This document shows positions 1-13,019 of a stretch of DNA of 64,000 nt, in pieces (position 1 is the stretch's first letter; the number at the start of each line of letters is the position of its first letter). The notes below the pieces were generated by a model. That model saw nothing but the letters and a program-made list of their open reading frames with translations. It was not told the origin of the DNA and ran no database searches. The stretch lies in the NCBI GenBank assembly GCA_036898135.1, contig CM072525.1, positions 50,128,015 through 50,192,014 on the forward strand. The letters run 5' to 3'. The stretch is from Oncomelania hupensis (Eukaryota > Mollusca > Gastropoda > Littorinimorpha > Pomatiopsidae). Position numbers and translations under genes: made by a program.

Positions 1-214
1 TTATTAAGAAAGGTCATGGCCAGCCTTTGACTAAAATAAGATGAATGATGTATACACCTGTTCCACCTGGTGACCAAGTCCGCCTACTTTTCCCAGCCCT
101 ACATCCACAAGGGCGCCATTGGTTAATGTTTCCAAGCATAGTAAGGAAGATTCATGGATCTTGCACAAGTCAGCGTTTCCAAATTGCAGCTGTTGGCGAT
201 GATTTTTACCTATT

Positions 215-640
215 GCAGCAAGTGGTCGCCTCGGGAGGCTTGAGTTAGATCATGTATCGGCTATAACCTAGAGCACCTATTGAGTTAGATCCTGTATCGG
301 CTATAACCTAGAGCACCTATTGAGTTAGATTCTGTATCGGCTATAACCTAGAGCACCTATTGAGTTAGATCCTGTATCGGCTATAACCTAGAGCACCTAT
401 TGAGTTAGATCCTGTATCGGCTATAACCTAGAGCACCTCCTGAGTTAGATCCTGTATCGGCTATAACCTAGAGCACCTATTGAGTTAGATCCTGTATCGG
501 CTATAACCTAGAGCACCTCCTGAGTTAGATCCTGTATCGGCTATAACCTAGAGCACCTATTGAGTTAGATCCTGTATCGGCTACAACCTAGAGCACCTCC
601 TGCGCTGGAAAAGTGCACTATATCAGAACGAATAAATAAA
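215..640 (+). mobile_element. SINE-A 3' half, expanded by a 40-bp minisatellite
   Basis: The left edge (CGCCTCGGGAGGCTTGAGTT) and right edge (GCGCTGGAAAAGTGCACTAT, then an A-rich end) match the body and 3' end of the SINE seen almost complete on the minus strand at 63310-63724 and in part at 20262-20362. Between these edges a segment of the SINE itself is tandemly amplified. The tRNA-like head is absent, so the copy is 5' truncated. Homology is judged by eye. Confidence 0.7.
241..600 (+). repeat. 40-bp minisatellite, 9 copies
   Basis: The unit starts TGAGTTAGATCCTGTATCGG and ends GAGCACCTAT or GAGCACCTCC, with an exact 40-bp period. Copies differ by a few substitutions (T/C in GATCCTG, AT or CC at the unit end). 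The variants are interspersed, which suggests expansion from more than one variant unit. The unit is SINE-A body sequence. Confidence 0.95.
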
Positions 641-1285
641 GTAAAAAATATCAAAGTTTTGTATTGTCGACATGCACGACCATTTAAAGCAGAGATTGTT
701 ATGATGAATGAATGGACCTGTTTTATTGGGTTTTTTTCAATGATCGCAGTGTTTAGGACAGTGACCGATCACTGAATACAAACTAATCAATGAAGTTATG
801 GATGCACACAAAGCGGAATTGTTGTGGTAATTCCGGTCGACTTGTCGGACATGACAGTAACTAACGGGGGTTTCTTTTGAAAAGGTGCGGTACGATAGAA
901 ACAGTTCTCCAGAATGTTTGCGTATTGTCATGGATGAAATTCAATAACAGGTTATTATCAATGATGAGTCTTCTGTTCATCGTGTTGAATTGACAGTCAC
1001 CCAAACCAATCACCTGATGTACTGATGGATGTTTGCGAATATTAACCCGAAATAGAGACACAGATGCACGTGTACACAGTATAAATATTGTGGTCACTCT
1101 GTCAATGTCACTTTTTTATGATTTTCTTATTGACATACAACAATTATCACCAAAGGGACTGATAAATTACAGTGCAACTAATGTCAACTTTACAACGGAA
1201 ACAAACAACACACCAAAACAAATACGAGAAAATACCACTTTTCAAATGTCTTATTTATCTGCGAGAAAATTATTAATGTTTATTG
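641..1285. other. No recognised feature
   Basis: AT-rich sequence with only short ORFs below 100 codons. I see no motif, terminal repeat or splice-consistent coding segment that I can defend. Confidence 0.5.
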
Positions 1286-1515
1286 TGCCTAATATTTGCA
1301 GAAATTCAATCTAAACTTTAATCCGACAATTCAAAAAGGTCGTCTTCTGAATTTTCTCTCTTAGACTAGCTAAACAGGCGCAAAACAACATAGGAGTTAC
1401 ATACGTATCGTGACTCCACGCTATCAGCGTATTTGAGGGCTTTGCTATCGTTGTTTCTATGCGATTGGTTCTCGCGTAGTTATTGTACAGACCGAAACTC
1501 GCCAGGGACTGAACG
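1286..1515 (+). repeat. Dispersed repeat, paralogue of the flanks of the 47.7-kb TIR element
   Basis: The stretch from CTAATATTTGCAGAAATT to about 1415 resembles 47.62-47.73 kb, and the following part (CGTGACTCCACGCTATCAGC onward) resembles 48.65-48.72 kb. The two are contiguous here but separated by about 920 bp there. This locus therefore resembles the empty site of that insertion. Similarity is moderate (about two thirds by eye). Confidence 0.5.
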
Positions 1516-1739
1516 TAAGTTGCGTACACACGTATTTGAGAATTGTGACCTCAATAATGTTTTGTTTTGTTTTTTAACATAAATTTTACTCAACAAACAA
1601 ACCAGATATTAATACAAGGCAAAACATCAGGGCGCACAAAAGAACAAGGCTTAAATAAGTGCTACCCAAATCATAATAATGTGTCAAAATATCACTGGCG
1701 GACGACTGGAAACAACAACAGAACATTGATTAAAAATAC

Positions 1740-2170
1740 AAGAAAAAATAGAAAAAAGAAATTTTTTATAAAAAAAAAAAAGAAGAAAATTTTAGACAAA
1801 AAAAACAAACAAATTTTCAAGTGAAAGTAGAGAGAAAACAAATTTTTAAAAAATAAAAATAATAAAATAGGGGAGTGGGATGGTGGTGGTGGGGGAGAGG
1901 GGTCGGGGGGCGTGGAGGGGGAAGGGCGGGTGCGAGAGAGTTATACGAGGAGGGGAGGGGGAGGGTGCGATCAATAATGTTGATTGCTATAACCTCTTTA
2001 TGATCATACTAAGTAACTGTAAACGTTTGGCAGACGACAAACCTTAGACTCCTTCTCCCCCTAACCCACTTCCTCCCGGGCTACATTCTTCCCCCCCCCC
2101 CACTCCCTCCCCCTCTTGCGGTCACTACCCCCTCCCCACCGTAGTATTATCCCCCCTCCCCCATTTCTGA
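1740..2170. other. Low-complexity block: A-rich, G-run and C-run tracts
   Basis: An A-rich tract (1740-1870) is followed by G-runs (1869-1970) and then C-runs (2050-2165). The G-runs on one strand and C-runs on the other could each form G-quadruplexes, or pair with each other across about 80 bp. There is no coding content. Confidence 0.6.
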
Positions 2171-2283
2171 GAGATATTTATTTATTTATTATTATCGCAG
2201 TGTATTAAATATTTTAATTAAAAGTTAATACAATTTGTTAGTGACTTGTATGAATGTAATGTAATACATTTATTAAATGTGAT

Positions 2284-2516
2284 GTATTCTTATAGAGTGA
2301 CGCGAGTGTGTGTGTGTATATATATGGGTATGGATATATATGGGTGTGTGTGTAATGGACAGTGAATTGATGAGATGTAATTGTGATATGGAACTGTGAT
2401 TGTATACACCTGTGATCTTTTGCACACAGCTAGTATATCATATCGATCGCACGAAAAAAAAAGTACACGCATCCACAAGAAAGAGAGAGAGTGAGAGAGA
2501 GAGAGTGAGTGAGGTA

Positions 2517-2605
<89 letters not shown>
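2284..2605. repeat. Compound microsatellite GT / ATCT / AT
   Basis: GT and TATG tracts near 2306-2355, a GA-rich stretch at 2478-2510, an ATCT array at about 2516-2565 and an AT array to about 2602. Short ORFs reading through are artefacts of the repeats. Confidence 0.95.
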
Positions 2606-2864
2606 CATTAACAATTTGTTGTGGAAGAGAGGGGGGAGGAGGGATTGACCTGGCGTGAAATAATACAGCAGGGGGGGAGGGGGGGGGAGTGACTGCACAG
2701 GGGAAATGGTCACGGGTTGAGGGGAGGATGGAAGGTAGTCTGGGAGGAAGTGGGCTAGGGAGGAAAAGAAAAAAACCGGAAGAAAATGTCCGGGGAGGAA
2801 TAGACCGAGGAGGGAGGAGTGACCGGTAATTATTCCATGTCATACCCATTGAAAGGTTTATGGT

Positions 2865-3250
2865 TCACTGAGCTGGTTAAGGTCCAGGCACACGCAGGCG
2901 CCATGTTCCTACCCACCCGTTGATCCCACCCATTGATGGCGAGCGTTTTGGCCCTGCAGTCTAAGGCGAGACTAACTTGCCTCGTCCACAGTATAAAAAC
3001 CAATGACGTACGACATGTGTGGGATCGATCCCGCCTCACAGCGTTATGTTTCTCCGAATATTATTTACTTTTAACTCTGTCAAAGCTCAACATCTCTGGG
3101 GTTTTCTCCGGGCACTCCGGTTTGCTCTTCCAGCCAAATTTCAAACGCAACTAATATTAGGTAGATTGGGTTTGGGTGCGCCACAGGCTGCGACTAAGCC
3201 TTCCCCAGGGGAGGCGGTCCATAATTTCCCGATAAAATGGAATCAAAAAA
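2865..3250 (+). mobile_element. tRNA-derived SINE-like element with a conserved GGTTTTCTCCGGG core
   Basis: GGATCGATCCC (3022-3032) is one mismatch from the pol III B box. About 70 bp downstream lies GGGTTTTCTCCGGGCACTCC, which is shared with the SINE at 15431-15615 (GGGTTTTCTGCGGGTACTCC). No clear A box or TSD was found. The call rests on the shared core and the B-box-like site. Confidence 0.45.
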
Positions 3251-4460
3251 GTGCCCAAAGATCAACGGAGATGCTTCCTCCTCTGGCCCTTGCAAACAAA
3301 TGAGCGTCTTAAATTCACTCTCTTCCTTTCAACATTGTTGAAGGGGCAGATCATCGAGGTTTTCCGTCGCTTTTCCCTTTTTTTTTTCTTCAGACCTCTC
3401 ATTATTTCAGGTGTGAGCCCGCCCTAAGCTCCATTCTGTTTTGCGTCAGTGGGAAGGCGTCGCGCTTAATCTCTTGTAAATTATTATTATTTCAGTAGAA
3501 AACAGATACATTACACGTATTGATTGATCACTATGAATATCGCGACAATTTCCGTCAAGTTTGTCCCATTAAGATTAGGACTGTCCCGTGCAGGGATAAT
3601 GACGGAAGGACTATTTGGTCAATGTTTGGTCCATAGTTATTGCTTACAAAACCAAATGTGCGGTACCTTCGCAATATTAAGTATTGATAAATGTAATACT
3701 AATTCCGTACACAGGCGTCATTAGCAATAATGAGCCTAGCGTACTGAATTATAATAAATACTTTAATGTTGGACACTGTAACGATTTGTTCAGAAATTTC
3801 CGACAAGCATTATCGAGTAATGCATCACATTCTCTGTCTCTGTCTCTGTGTGTCTGTTTCTCTGTCTCTGTCTCTCTCTCTCTCTCTCGCGCCCATGATT
3901 GTTTTCAGGTGTCCCGGACATCAGACAAGGCGCTAAAAGCAGCAAGAAGGAGTAATAACTTAAGCAAAAAATAATAATTGTGTCTACTACTAATTTGCAT
4001 TGATACGCGGATGTGATGACAGATGGCATTACAAACAGGAAACAGACCACAGCATAATTAATAAATAATGGCGCTGTAGGATTGCTTGCAATGGTTGTAG
4101 ACCTCGCACCGGCAGTAGTACAACTTCACCACTCACAACAATCTATTAGTAAACTACAATGTATTCTTACGTACATGGGTGACCTCATTAGTATAATGAA
4201 TGAGCGGATGGACACAGATCGATTTGTGATCCCTAAAGTTCAATATGTCTCACCTGTGCTGTGACTTATTGCTACTCATAACACACAATGACTGGCACAG
4301 TAGTGACAAACCGTGTTTGACCTATTTAGGAAATAGCTTTTTTGTTGCCGTTGATAGGTGAAGATAGCCTAGGATTCTGCACGTTAAAGGGTACATAACA
4401 ACCCTGAACAAGTGTTGTGGGCGGATAATTTAAATCAGTCTTGAAATGCGGCATTCGGCG
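3251..4460. other. Mostly unassigned; TC/TG-rich microsatellite at about 3826-3890
   Basis: Apart from the TC-rich tract I see no terminal repeats, LINE motifs or plausible exons. The ORFs here are short and lack recognisable domains. Confidence 0.5.
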
Positions 4461-4464
4461 ATTA

Positions 4465-5010
4465 CATTACCATGATTATTGCTTTAGGTCCCGCGGACTC
4501 TTCTGAGCCAAATCAGGACCGGACAACCCCTGATCCGCATAAAAGATCCGCTAAAACAACCCTAGTGGCAAAACTGAAGGCTCTCCAAAAGCCAGTCACT
4601 TTACAATGAAGACATCCCACGCAGGGGACGCTGAGGCTATACTCTAATTTATCGAACCCCCGTTTACAAAAACAAAATAGAATACAAACATCATTATAAA
4701 TTATCCACAAAACACATACATATAAAATGCCTATATTGCTAAATAATAACATCATAGGAAGCCCTAGTGCAAACCTGGCAGGAAGCGTCTAATATTCCCA
4801 AGCTGATCCCACAGACCTCACACACAAATAAGGAGTCTTTTCCCGGAAGAGTTTTCAAGAAAAAAGGTAGGTGACTGGTCTAGCGAAGAAGAAGATAGTA
4901 TAGAAGATTGATAGAACAGAGCAGGAATGAGAAAGAACAAAGGAGAAAGACAGCGGCAGTGGGAATTTAAAGCACTAAATTTCCAGAAAGTGGGGATACT
5001 ATTTATACTG
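4465..5010 (-). mobile_element. R560 retroposon copy
   Basis: Read on the minus strand it runs from the family 5' feature TATAAATAGTATCCCC (near 5005) to the 3' end GGTCC..TAAAGCAATAAT plus an ATGTAATG-type tail (4465-4490). The 3' hairpin is partly decayed (GTCCGCGGGAC). It lacks the extreme 5' G-rich 20 bp of the intact copies. No TSD is evident, so its borders may be eroded. Confidence 0.85.
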
Positions 5011-5176
5011 ATCGATGTATTACTCACTTGCTAGCACAGGTGGCCTGTAGGCGTCGTGGCAGAGCGATGGTCTCCAATGCCCAAGTTATCAATGCTGAAA
5101 GAGCGGTCGTGTAGTTGGAGCCACGCAAGGGGATCAGGAAATAGTTCACTTCGGATTGAGGATTATCAGGTGAACT

Positions 5177-6020
5177 ACTCCTCCGATACAGGATCTAACT
5201 CAAGCCGCCCGAGGCATCCACTTACAGCCTTTGGGCGCATAGTCTGACGGCCAGACAACTGAGCACAATCCTGGTCTAGGCTATGCATTCCATCGTACGG
5301 ACTTTAAAGATACTGACGCTCATGTTCTAGATAGGCGAAGGCTAAATATACCAATATACACTCAGTAGGCACTATTGATCCCCGTTCCTCCAGTCCTGTG
5401 TAACGCTTCTCTTGCGGCTACCTGAGAAGACAGTCCGAATTTCGCCCCAATCCCATATCCAAACAACAACTAAAATTAATTTTTAAAAAAAATTAAAATT
5501 AAAAAAAATGGAAGAGCTGCTTTAGACGCTGTTCTAAGTCGGGATCAAAACTTGTTGCTAGTCTATGCCTTGTAACGCTATAAACATCGGCAACATAAAC
5601 CTGTTTATCTGAGTCTGCAACCTGTATTTGTATAGGAATGGGCGAGTTCTTTACCATGCAGATGAAGGCGACATGATGGGGATTTTATTTATTTATTTAT
5701 TTATTTATTTATTTGTTTATTTATTTATTTATTTATTTATAATTGGTTTTATTGTTGGGGTGGTGGGGGATTGTGGTGGGGAAGGATTTGGGGATTTCTT
5801 TGGTCACCCAAGCGGGCCAAATTCGGGTTACCATCTCAGCGCGGCGTCCGCGAGAGCAGCGTCATCCAGGACAGGGGGGGAAATAAGGGTACATAGTACA
5901 TGCTGTTTGTAGTTTCGTTTCTGGCACTCACGAACGTCAAGATGTTGAAAGTCCGTGCGATGGAATGTATGCGTGCACAGACTAGACCTTAGTTTATCCT
6001 CTCATCCAAAGGAGTAGACC
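5177..6020 (-). mobile_element. SINE-A fragments around a TTTA microsatellite
   Basis: 5177-5310 (GATACAGGATCTAACTCAAG through the TTTGGGCGCATAGTCTGACG segment) and 5920-6020 (GGAATGTATGCGTGCACAGA through CTCTCATCCAAAGGAGTAG) match consecutive blocks of the 63310-63724 SINE. They are separated by unrelated sequence and a TTTA array at 5684-5743. This is an old, disrupted copy or two fragments. Confidence 0.6.
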
Positions 6021-6302
6021 GAAGCATTTTCACGGAGTTTCACGTAATAAAATAGCTCTTAACACCATGGAGAGTTGAACGCAGGCTTTGTGTGCGCGTC
6101 AGCCCAGGTTAGTTGGAACCTGCATCCCTTACGGATGTTACGAGTATGAAGCGCTTATGATAAAGTAGAGCAAATTTACGCAACTTCGACTTACTTTGAC
6201 GTTTATTGGTGACTAATTTATCCATTAATCTTTCTATCATTGCACTGTCTTTAGTACTATTTTGCAGTAACATGCCCCCTACCCAAACTACAACGCACGA
6301 CC

Positions 6303-6470
6303 ATGATCACACTGTCGCACACCCACTCACCCACCCACACACCCACTCTCTCTTTCTCTCTCTTTCTCTCTCTCTCTTTCTCTCTCTCTCTTTCCATCTC
6401 TCTTTCTTTCTCTCTCTCACACAACAAACACCATCACCATCACCATCACCATCACCATAATCATGCTTAT
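6303..6470. repeat. TC-rich microsatellite followed by a CACCAT array
   Basis: CACCCA and TC/TTC repeats at about 6320-6418, then CACCAT repeats at 6429-6460 that translate as poly-His in one frame. This is simple sequence with no sign of a gene. Confidence 0.9.
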
Positions 6471-6497
6471 ATAAAGAAAAACTGTCACAGAGTGCCA

Positions 6498-6801
6498 ATC
6501 CTATCCTATCCCATAAATCGAAGGTCGTTGGGGCATCACAGATGATCGTTTAACCAGCGTACTCCATCTTTCTCTGTCCCCAGCAACCCCCATGGCTTCG
6601 CCCAGTGTCAAGCCAGTCCATTCTCGAATGTTGTCCTCCCACCTCTTTTTCTGTCTCCGTCTTCTTCGGCCTCCTTGCACCGTGCCTTCAGGATAGTCTT
6701 TGTAAGGCCTGGTGACATGGCCATACCCTCGGAGTTTCCGTTTTCTTCACCACTGTGAGCGTGTCATCGTCTTGTCCAATGGCTTGTTTGATGGTCTGTC
6801 T
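6498..6801 (-). mobile_element. RTE-like LINE, 5'-truncated copy with an 8-bp TSD
   Basis: The minus strand carries the C-terminal end of the LINE ORF and a GGATAGGATT-type tail at the low-coordinate side. The copy is flanked by the direct repeat GAGTGCCA at 6490-6497 and 6802-6809. This is the expected product of target-primed reverse transcription with 5' truncation. Confidence 0.9.
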
Positions 6802-6829
6802 GAGTGCCACAGTACAAATAAATAAAAAT

Positions 6830-7080
6830 AAAATAATTAACTGCTGATTGGTGTGTGGTGTGCAGTGCAGTTGGGCTCCCTGCTGTAAGCTGTATCGATC
6901 TTCATACTATATCGCCCCCGCTCATCAATGGCAAATGGAATAAAGATGACTTCCATTTATCGATCAGCGGTCGAGATTCGAACTTCTGACCCAAAAGTGC
7001 AAGATGCGTAAAAACAGATGTTCCGCGTGAGTAAGCACTCCGCCAGCCCAGGATTGCTAATATTATGTCATTGGATTTTC
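6830..7080 (-). mobile_element. tRNA-derived SINE head
   Basis: On the minus strand TGGCGGAGTGC (7036-7046) fits the pol III A box apart from the last base, and AGTTCGAATCT (6974-6984) fits the B box with two mismatches. The spacing of about 50 bp is tRNA-like. The body downstream (towards 6830) is not shared with the other SINEs here. Confidence 0.55.
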
Positions 7081-7349
7081 CGGTAATAGGTCGCAAGCAA
7101 TAATTTAAACATTTTATGTTTTTGTGTATCCGTGTACTGTAGACTGCGTCATTACTATCGTATTATGATTACATTATGATTATATATAATGATTACCGAG
7201 TGCAGAATGTTCAAATCGTCGCAACCCATTACATGGTCAGGTGAATCATAATACTTATTTCATGAGTGTTTATGTCTGTTTTATAAGCTGTGGGCGGAAA
7301 TCAGCGTGTGTATCTGTGTGTGTGTTTGAGAGATAGGCAGAGAGAGAGA

Positions 7350-7590
7350 GACTGACTGACTGACTGATTGGTTTATTGCTTTAGGCCACACCCCTTTCGC
7401 AAGTACATATAACGTATTTACATACTACATGAATAATGAACAAACGCCTAGACACGTCGCACGATTTAGAAAACACACACACAATAATAAACTGATACAA
7501 TATACAGGAAGAAAAAGGAAAATAATTAATTAAACAATAAAATAAAAGAGTCATAAAAACAATTTTCAAAACAAACAAACAAAAAGTTCC

Positions 7591-7644
<54 letters not shown>

Positions 7645-9522
7645 TACAACAACGATAATAATACATGGAAGAACATAATATATATATATATACACACATT
7701 TGAACCGCATTACAGACTTCGGTTATTTTCATTTTTATTGATTTCCTCTGCATAAACCAGGAAGCAAGACAACGCTTTTATAAGCGTCATATCAAGCCAA
7801 ATATCGCTGGACAAAAATAATTGCTCAAAGTCGTACTTATTAGGAAATATAAGCTTACTTCTAAGAGACCTGTACAGCGGACAGACGAATAAAAAATGGC
7901 GTTCGTCATCAATACTATCAGGGCAAAATGAACATTTTTGTTTGGACAACACATCATATCGGTATAAGTTTGCATTTACAGGAAACATTCCAGCTCTGAA
8001 TTTTGTAACAGCCTGTCGAAACGTAGGCACTGAAAAATAGTCTAGATATGTTTCAGGAACAAATAAGAGTTTAAAGGAAGTGTAGTTATCGTAACGGTGA
8101 CTTTCACACATTGATTCGCGCCAGTTTTGCACAAACATATCAACGAGTCTTTCCTTAAAAAGTTGCAAAAACGCATTTAGGTTACCAACTCCTTGATGAA
8201 GCCATACAATTCCAAAGCCAGTACTAAAAAGCAATTCTTTAATGTTCGTCGCCCAACATCTTTTTCCTTTTTCATCTAGGGAGACAAGCATCCTGTAAGC
8301 TACTGAAGGCAGCCGGTTTTCGTCTAGCTGGAGTAATTTAAGCCAGTATTTTATACAACGCAAATGGGAGTTAACATATAAGGGGTACCTTCCTAGTTCG
8401 CCATATACAATATTGTTTGGGGTTCCTCTGGGTAAACCCAGAAATCGTTTGCAAGCAATTAAGTGTACCTTTTCAATGCCTGCAACTTCATGGATACCCC
8501 ATACCTCAGATGCGTACAACAAAATAGAAGTTACTTTGCTGTCAAATATCTTAAAGAAAACTTTCCTATTGAGACCTTTGTATTGTTTTAGCATTCTTAA
8601 AACACCGAACGTGGCTTCTCTAGCTTTTAACGCTAAGTCCTGCGTGCCTATTGCCACACTTAACATGGTTGTAAAAATATATCCTAGGTATTTATAACTG
8701 TTAACAACTTCTAATCGTTTGCCTTCAAAGAACCAAATCTCATTTGCAGCCAAATATCCACCTCTTCGAAATACCATAACTTTGGTTTTCTCAGTGCTAA
8801 CTGTCATGTGCAGCCTAGAGCTACATAAGCGCAAACATTCTAACTGGTTCCTTAGGCCAACTGGAGTATAAGACATGAGTGTAAGATCATCGGCAAACAG
8901 TAAGATGTACAACTCAATAAGACCAGGCATAAGCTGGATTCCATGACGACCAGAAGCATCAATACTGTTTGCTAATTCGTTTATAAAGACTGAAAAAAGT
9001 GTGGGGCTCAAAACACAACCCTGTCTGACTCCCTGCGGACACTCAAAAAATTCTATGAGCTCATTGCTGTTAAATCTCACACAAGAAAACATACAGGAAT
9101 ACATAGATTTTAATGCTAAAATAAATTTGCTGCTTGAACGAACTTTCCGCAAAGCTTCAAACAAATCGGCGTGCTGGACAAGATCAAAGGCTTTTTTAAA
9201 ATCAACAAAAGCAACATAACATTTACCACCCCTTTAACAAAAAAGCTTTTGCTAAGACACTTCTGTATTATAGCATTTAAAGTGAATATGTGATCTGTCG
9301 TAGAATGCCCTCTCCTAAAGCCTGCCTGTGCTCTATGGATTTTATCATTATCCTCAAGCCACGAATACAATCGCTTATTTAAAACAGCAGTGTAACATTT
9401 ACTGACCACATTTAATAATGAGATGCCTCTGTAATTGTCTGTTGAGTTATTATTGCCACTCTTAAAAATTGGTACAATAACGGGTTGTACCCAGATGAAT
9501 GGGCTAAAGCAGTAATTGTACC
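7350..9522 (-). mobile_element. CR1/jockey-type LINE, 5'-truncated, near-intact RT and C-terminus
   Basis: One ORF (9164 down to 7710, 484 aa) carries the reverse transcriptase core: QGVRQGCVLSP, the catalytic LLFADD, a YKYLG motif, and the C-terminal CSFCPDSIDDERHFLFVCPL zinc-binding region. A single frameshift near 9230 separates it from upstream RT motifs (FKSGN, YRGISLL, AQAGFRRGHST) and from the motif VDFKKAFD. There is no endonuclease or ORF1: the element is cut off at 9522 by a GA tract. The 3' UTR holds an AAT array (7591-7643) and ends GGCCTAAAGCAATAAACC with an AGTC tail at 7350-7370. That 3' end resembles R560. Confidence 0.9.
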
Positions 9523-9716
9523 AGAGAGAGAGAGAGAGAATCTGGATGGAGGTTAAAACTGTAATTCCTCATTCTTCATCCATTCATCCCTCCTTAATTC
9601 CCTCCATCTCTCTCTCTCCCTCTCTCTCTCTCACTCTCTCTCTCGGTCCAGCTTTCTGTCTGTGTCTGTCTCCCTGTCTCCCTCTATCTCTCTCTATTTC
9701 TCTCTCTCGCTCACGG
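9523..9716. repeat. GA and TC microsatellites
   Basis: GA repeats at 9523-9538 abut the truncated LINE, and TC-rich repeats cover about 9605-9715. Simple sequence. Confidence 0.9.
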
Positions 9717-9735
9717 TGTTGACTTAAAGTGCCCC

Positions 9736-10097
9736 TGGCTTGACTTTGGAGGACGTAATGGCCCAACTGAACGTCATGGACAGTTCTATAAACGGGAAAC
9801 TGGACGACGTGAAGGCGGACGTGGCGGTGATCAAAGGTCAGGTTAGAAAACTGCAGAACGTAGTGGATAATCTGAAAGAGCAGGTTAATGGTCTGAAAAA
9901 GAGAAAATGAAAAATTAGAGCCATCGAATGATGCGTTGCTGATGTGAGCGTGGGGTTGGAGAAGACGTTGGATGACGTGGAAGGCAGATCCAGAAGATAT
10001 AATCTGTTGTTCTATGGTATAGACAGAGAAACAGGTAAGCCCAATGAGAGCTGTGAATTGAGGTTGAAAGAACTGTTTAATGATCGGCTTGCAGAGG
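9736..10097 (+). pseudogene. LINE ORF1 fragment (coiled coil)
   Basis: Reading from about 9741, one frame encodes a heptad-type segment (LDDVKADVAVIKGQVRKLQN, then VVDNLKEQVNGLKK) that stops at TGA near 9909. A second frame resumes with VEGRSRRYNLLFYGID and ELRLKELFNDRL. A coiled coil followed by an RSRR-N-L-GI motif is typical of the ORF1 RNA-binding protein of L1/CR1-type LINEs. The reading is broken by a frameshift and is cut at 10098 by the tail of the adjacent RTE-like copy. Confidence 0.7.
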
Positions 10098-11593
<1,496 letters not shown>

Positions 11594-11600
<7 letters not shown>

Positions 11601-12302
11601 AGGAAAGCTTATTAAATGCTGTATATTTAGAAGCTAGAGGTAAGACTATTTCGGTTTCTAAGGTACGATCATGTCTTTTTGATAATGGTTTTGGCTATGG
11701 ATCGATGAACCAAAGCGTTGGTGACATTAAATAATTTCTGCTTGCGTTTAAAGGATGCTTGATTGATTGTAGGTGGCAGAACTGGAATGAACACGTCAAT
11801 AATAGTGATAGATTTGCTTTTTATAGAATGTTTATTATTTCTATGCATTATATACCAGTTTATCTGCAATCGAATATAGATAAGCATATGAAATTTATTA
11901 TGGCTAGATTTCGTTTTGATGTGTCAGCCCTACCTGTTCATTATTACCGCTATCGGCAAGTGACTAGTAGCGACTTATTATGTCCAAAATGCATTTTGTA
12001 TTACGCTGTCCAGCTTTTGAAAATGTGAGAAAACGATTCATTGCTACTACGTTTATTAGAAACCCAAACGCATTTAGCTTTAATATTTTGCTGTCGTCGA
12101 CAAGCTAAGAAACTGTCCGAAAGTTACGTATATTTCTGTACAATGCGCTTAAAATCAGGGAGATTACAATTTCATAAGATTTACCGATTTGTTTCCCCTG
12201 ATTGAGTGTTTGTTATATATGTTTATCTTGTTTGTAAATTCACTGTACGAGTCAACATCCCTTCAATAGGGGGCATAGGCATTATACTGAATAAAGCGTT
12301 CG

Positions 12303-12305
<3 letters not shown>
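11594..12305 (+). mobile_element. CR1-type LINE C-terminal remnant
   Basis: The plus strand encodes, with frameshifts and stops, segments collinear with the C-terminus of the 7.35-9.52 kb LINE: a GFGYGSMNQSVGD stretch, SDRFAFYRMF, ARFRFDVSALPVHYYRY and LLCPKC. The 3' UTR ends ACTGAATAAAGCGTTCGTA and passes straight into a TC array. The RT core and everything upstream are missing. Confidence 0.7.

Positions 12306-12383
<78 letters not shown>
12306..12383 (+). repeat. TC microsatellite at a LINE 3' end
   Basis: A nearly pure TC array of about 78 bp starts directly after the 3' end of the LINE remnant. Confidence 0.95.
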
Positions 12384-12499
12384 CAACCCTCCAAATGGGT
12401 ACATAAAGAAAGAAAACACAACAGAACACCAAAACGCCTTTAGGATTTTCGCGGATTCACACTAACATAAACGGATGTGACAGACAGGAAGCAGAGTGA

Positions 12500-12960
12500 C
12501 TTCCGCTTCCAGTGCGCATGCCTTGAATCATAACTTCCTTTTGCCACTGTGTGATGTAGTAGACTCCATATTTCCAGATAATATGCGGAAATATTTTAAA
12601 TTAGTCGGGGATCATAACGAGCCAAATGTCGGTCTGTTTGTCGGTCTTTCTGTTGTTCCGTTGCACGCCATATTTCGGGACCCACCGAACGGATTTTGGC
12701 CAAACTTCGTGAAAATATTTCCTGGATCAGAGGACAGACTCCAATGCCAATGTACTTGCTCTTCCTCAAAGGTCAAGTTCGTGGGTGCCAATTCTTTGTT
12801 AAACACGCATTGCAAAGCTCTGACGTTGCACTCGGCTAACTATAAGAATGCTATACTATCGTTTGTTTCGCCACTCTATTTGAAAGATGGTTCGGTGGTC
12901 CAGTGGTAAAGACTTCGGACTCGCAACTATTTAGTATGCAGTACTGTTGTCCTCTTCTCG
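12500..12960 (+). repeat. Dispersed repeat with a tRNA-like A box at its end
   Basis: CCGAACGGATTTTGGCCAAA (near 12682) and the following CCTCAAAGGTCAAG stretch recur in diverged form at 43.1-43.2 and 51.2 kb. TGGTCCAGTGG (12896-12906) matches the pol III A box exactly, but no B box follows, so any SINE head is incomplete. A 137-aa ORF spans the repeat and has no recognisable domain; I treat it as non-genic. Confidence 0.45.
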
Positions 12961-13019
12961 GCTGAAGCAGATTTTTTTCCATTGTTCTCAAATATACGTT
13001 TTTAGGAAATGTATTTGTG

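Noticed and set aside
6420..6470. Poly-His coding segment
   Set aside because: It is a CACCAT microsatellite adjoining a TC tract.
7710..9164. A host gene encoding a 484-aa protein
   Set aside because: Reverse transcriptase motifs, the 5' truncation, an upstream frameshift and a microsatellite tail identify it as a LINE.
12496..12909. 137-aa ORF as a host gene
   Set aside because: The underlying DNA is a dispersed repeat with relatives at 43 and 51 kb; no domain or splice evidence.
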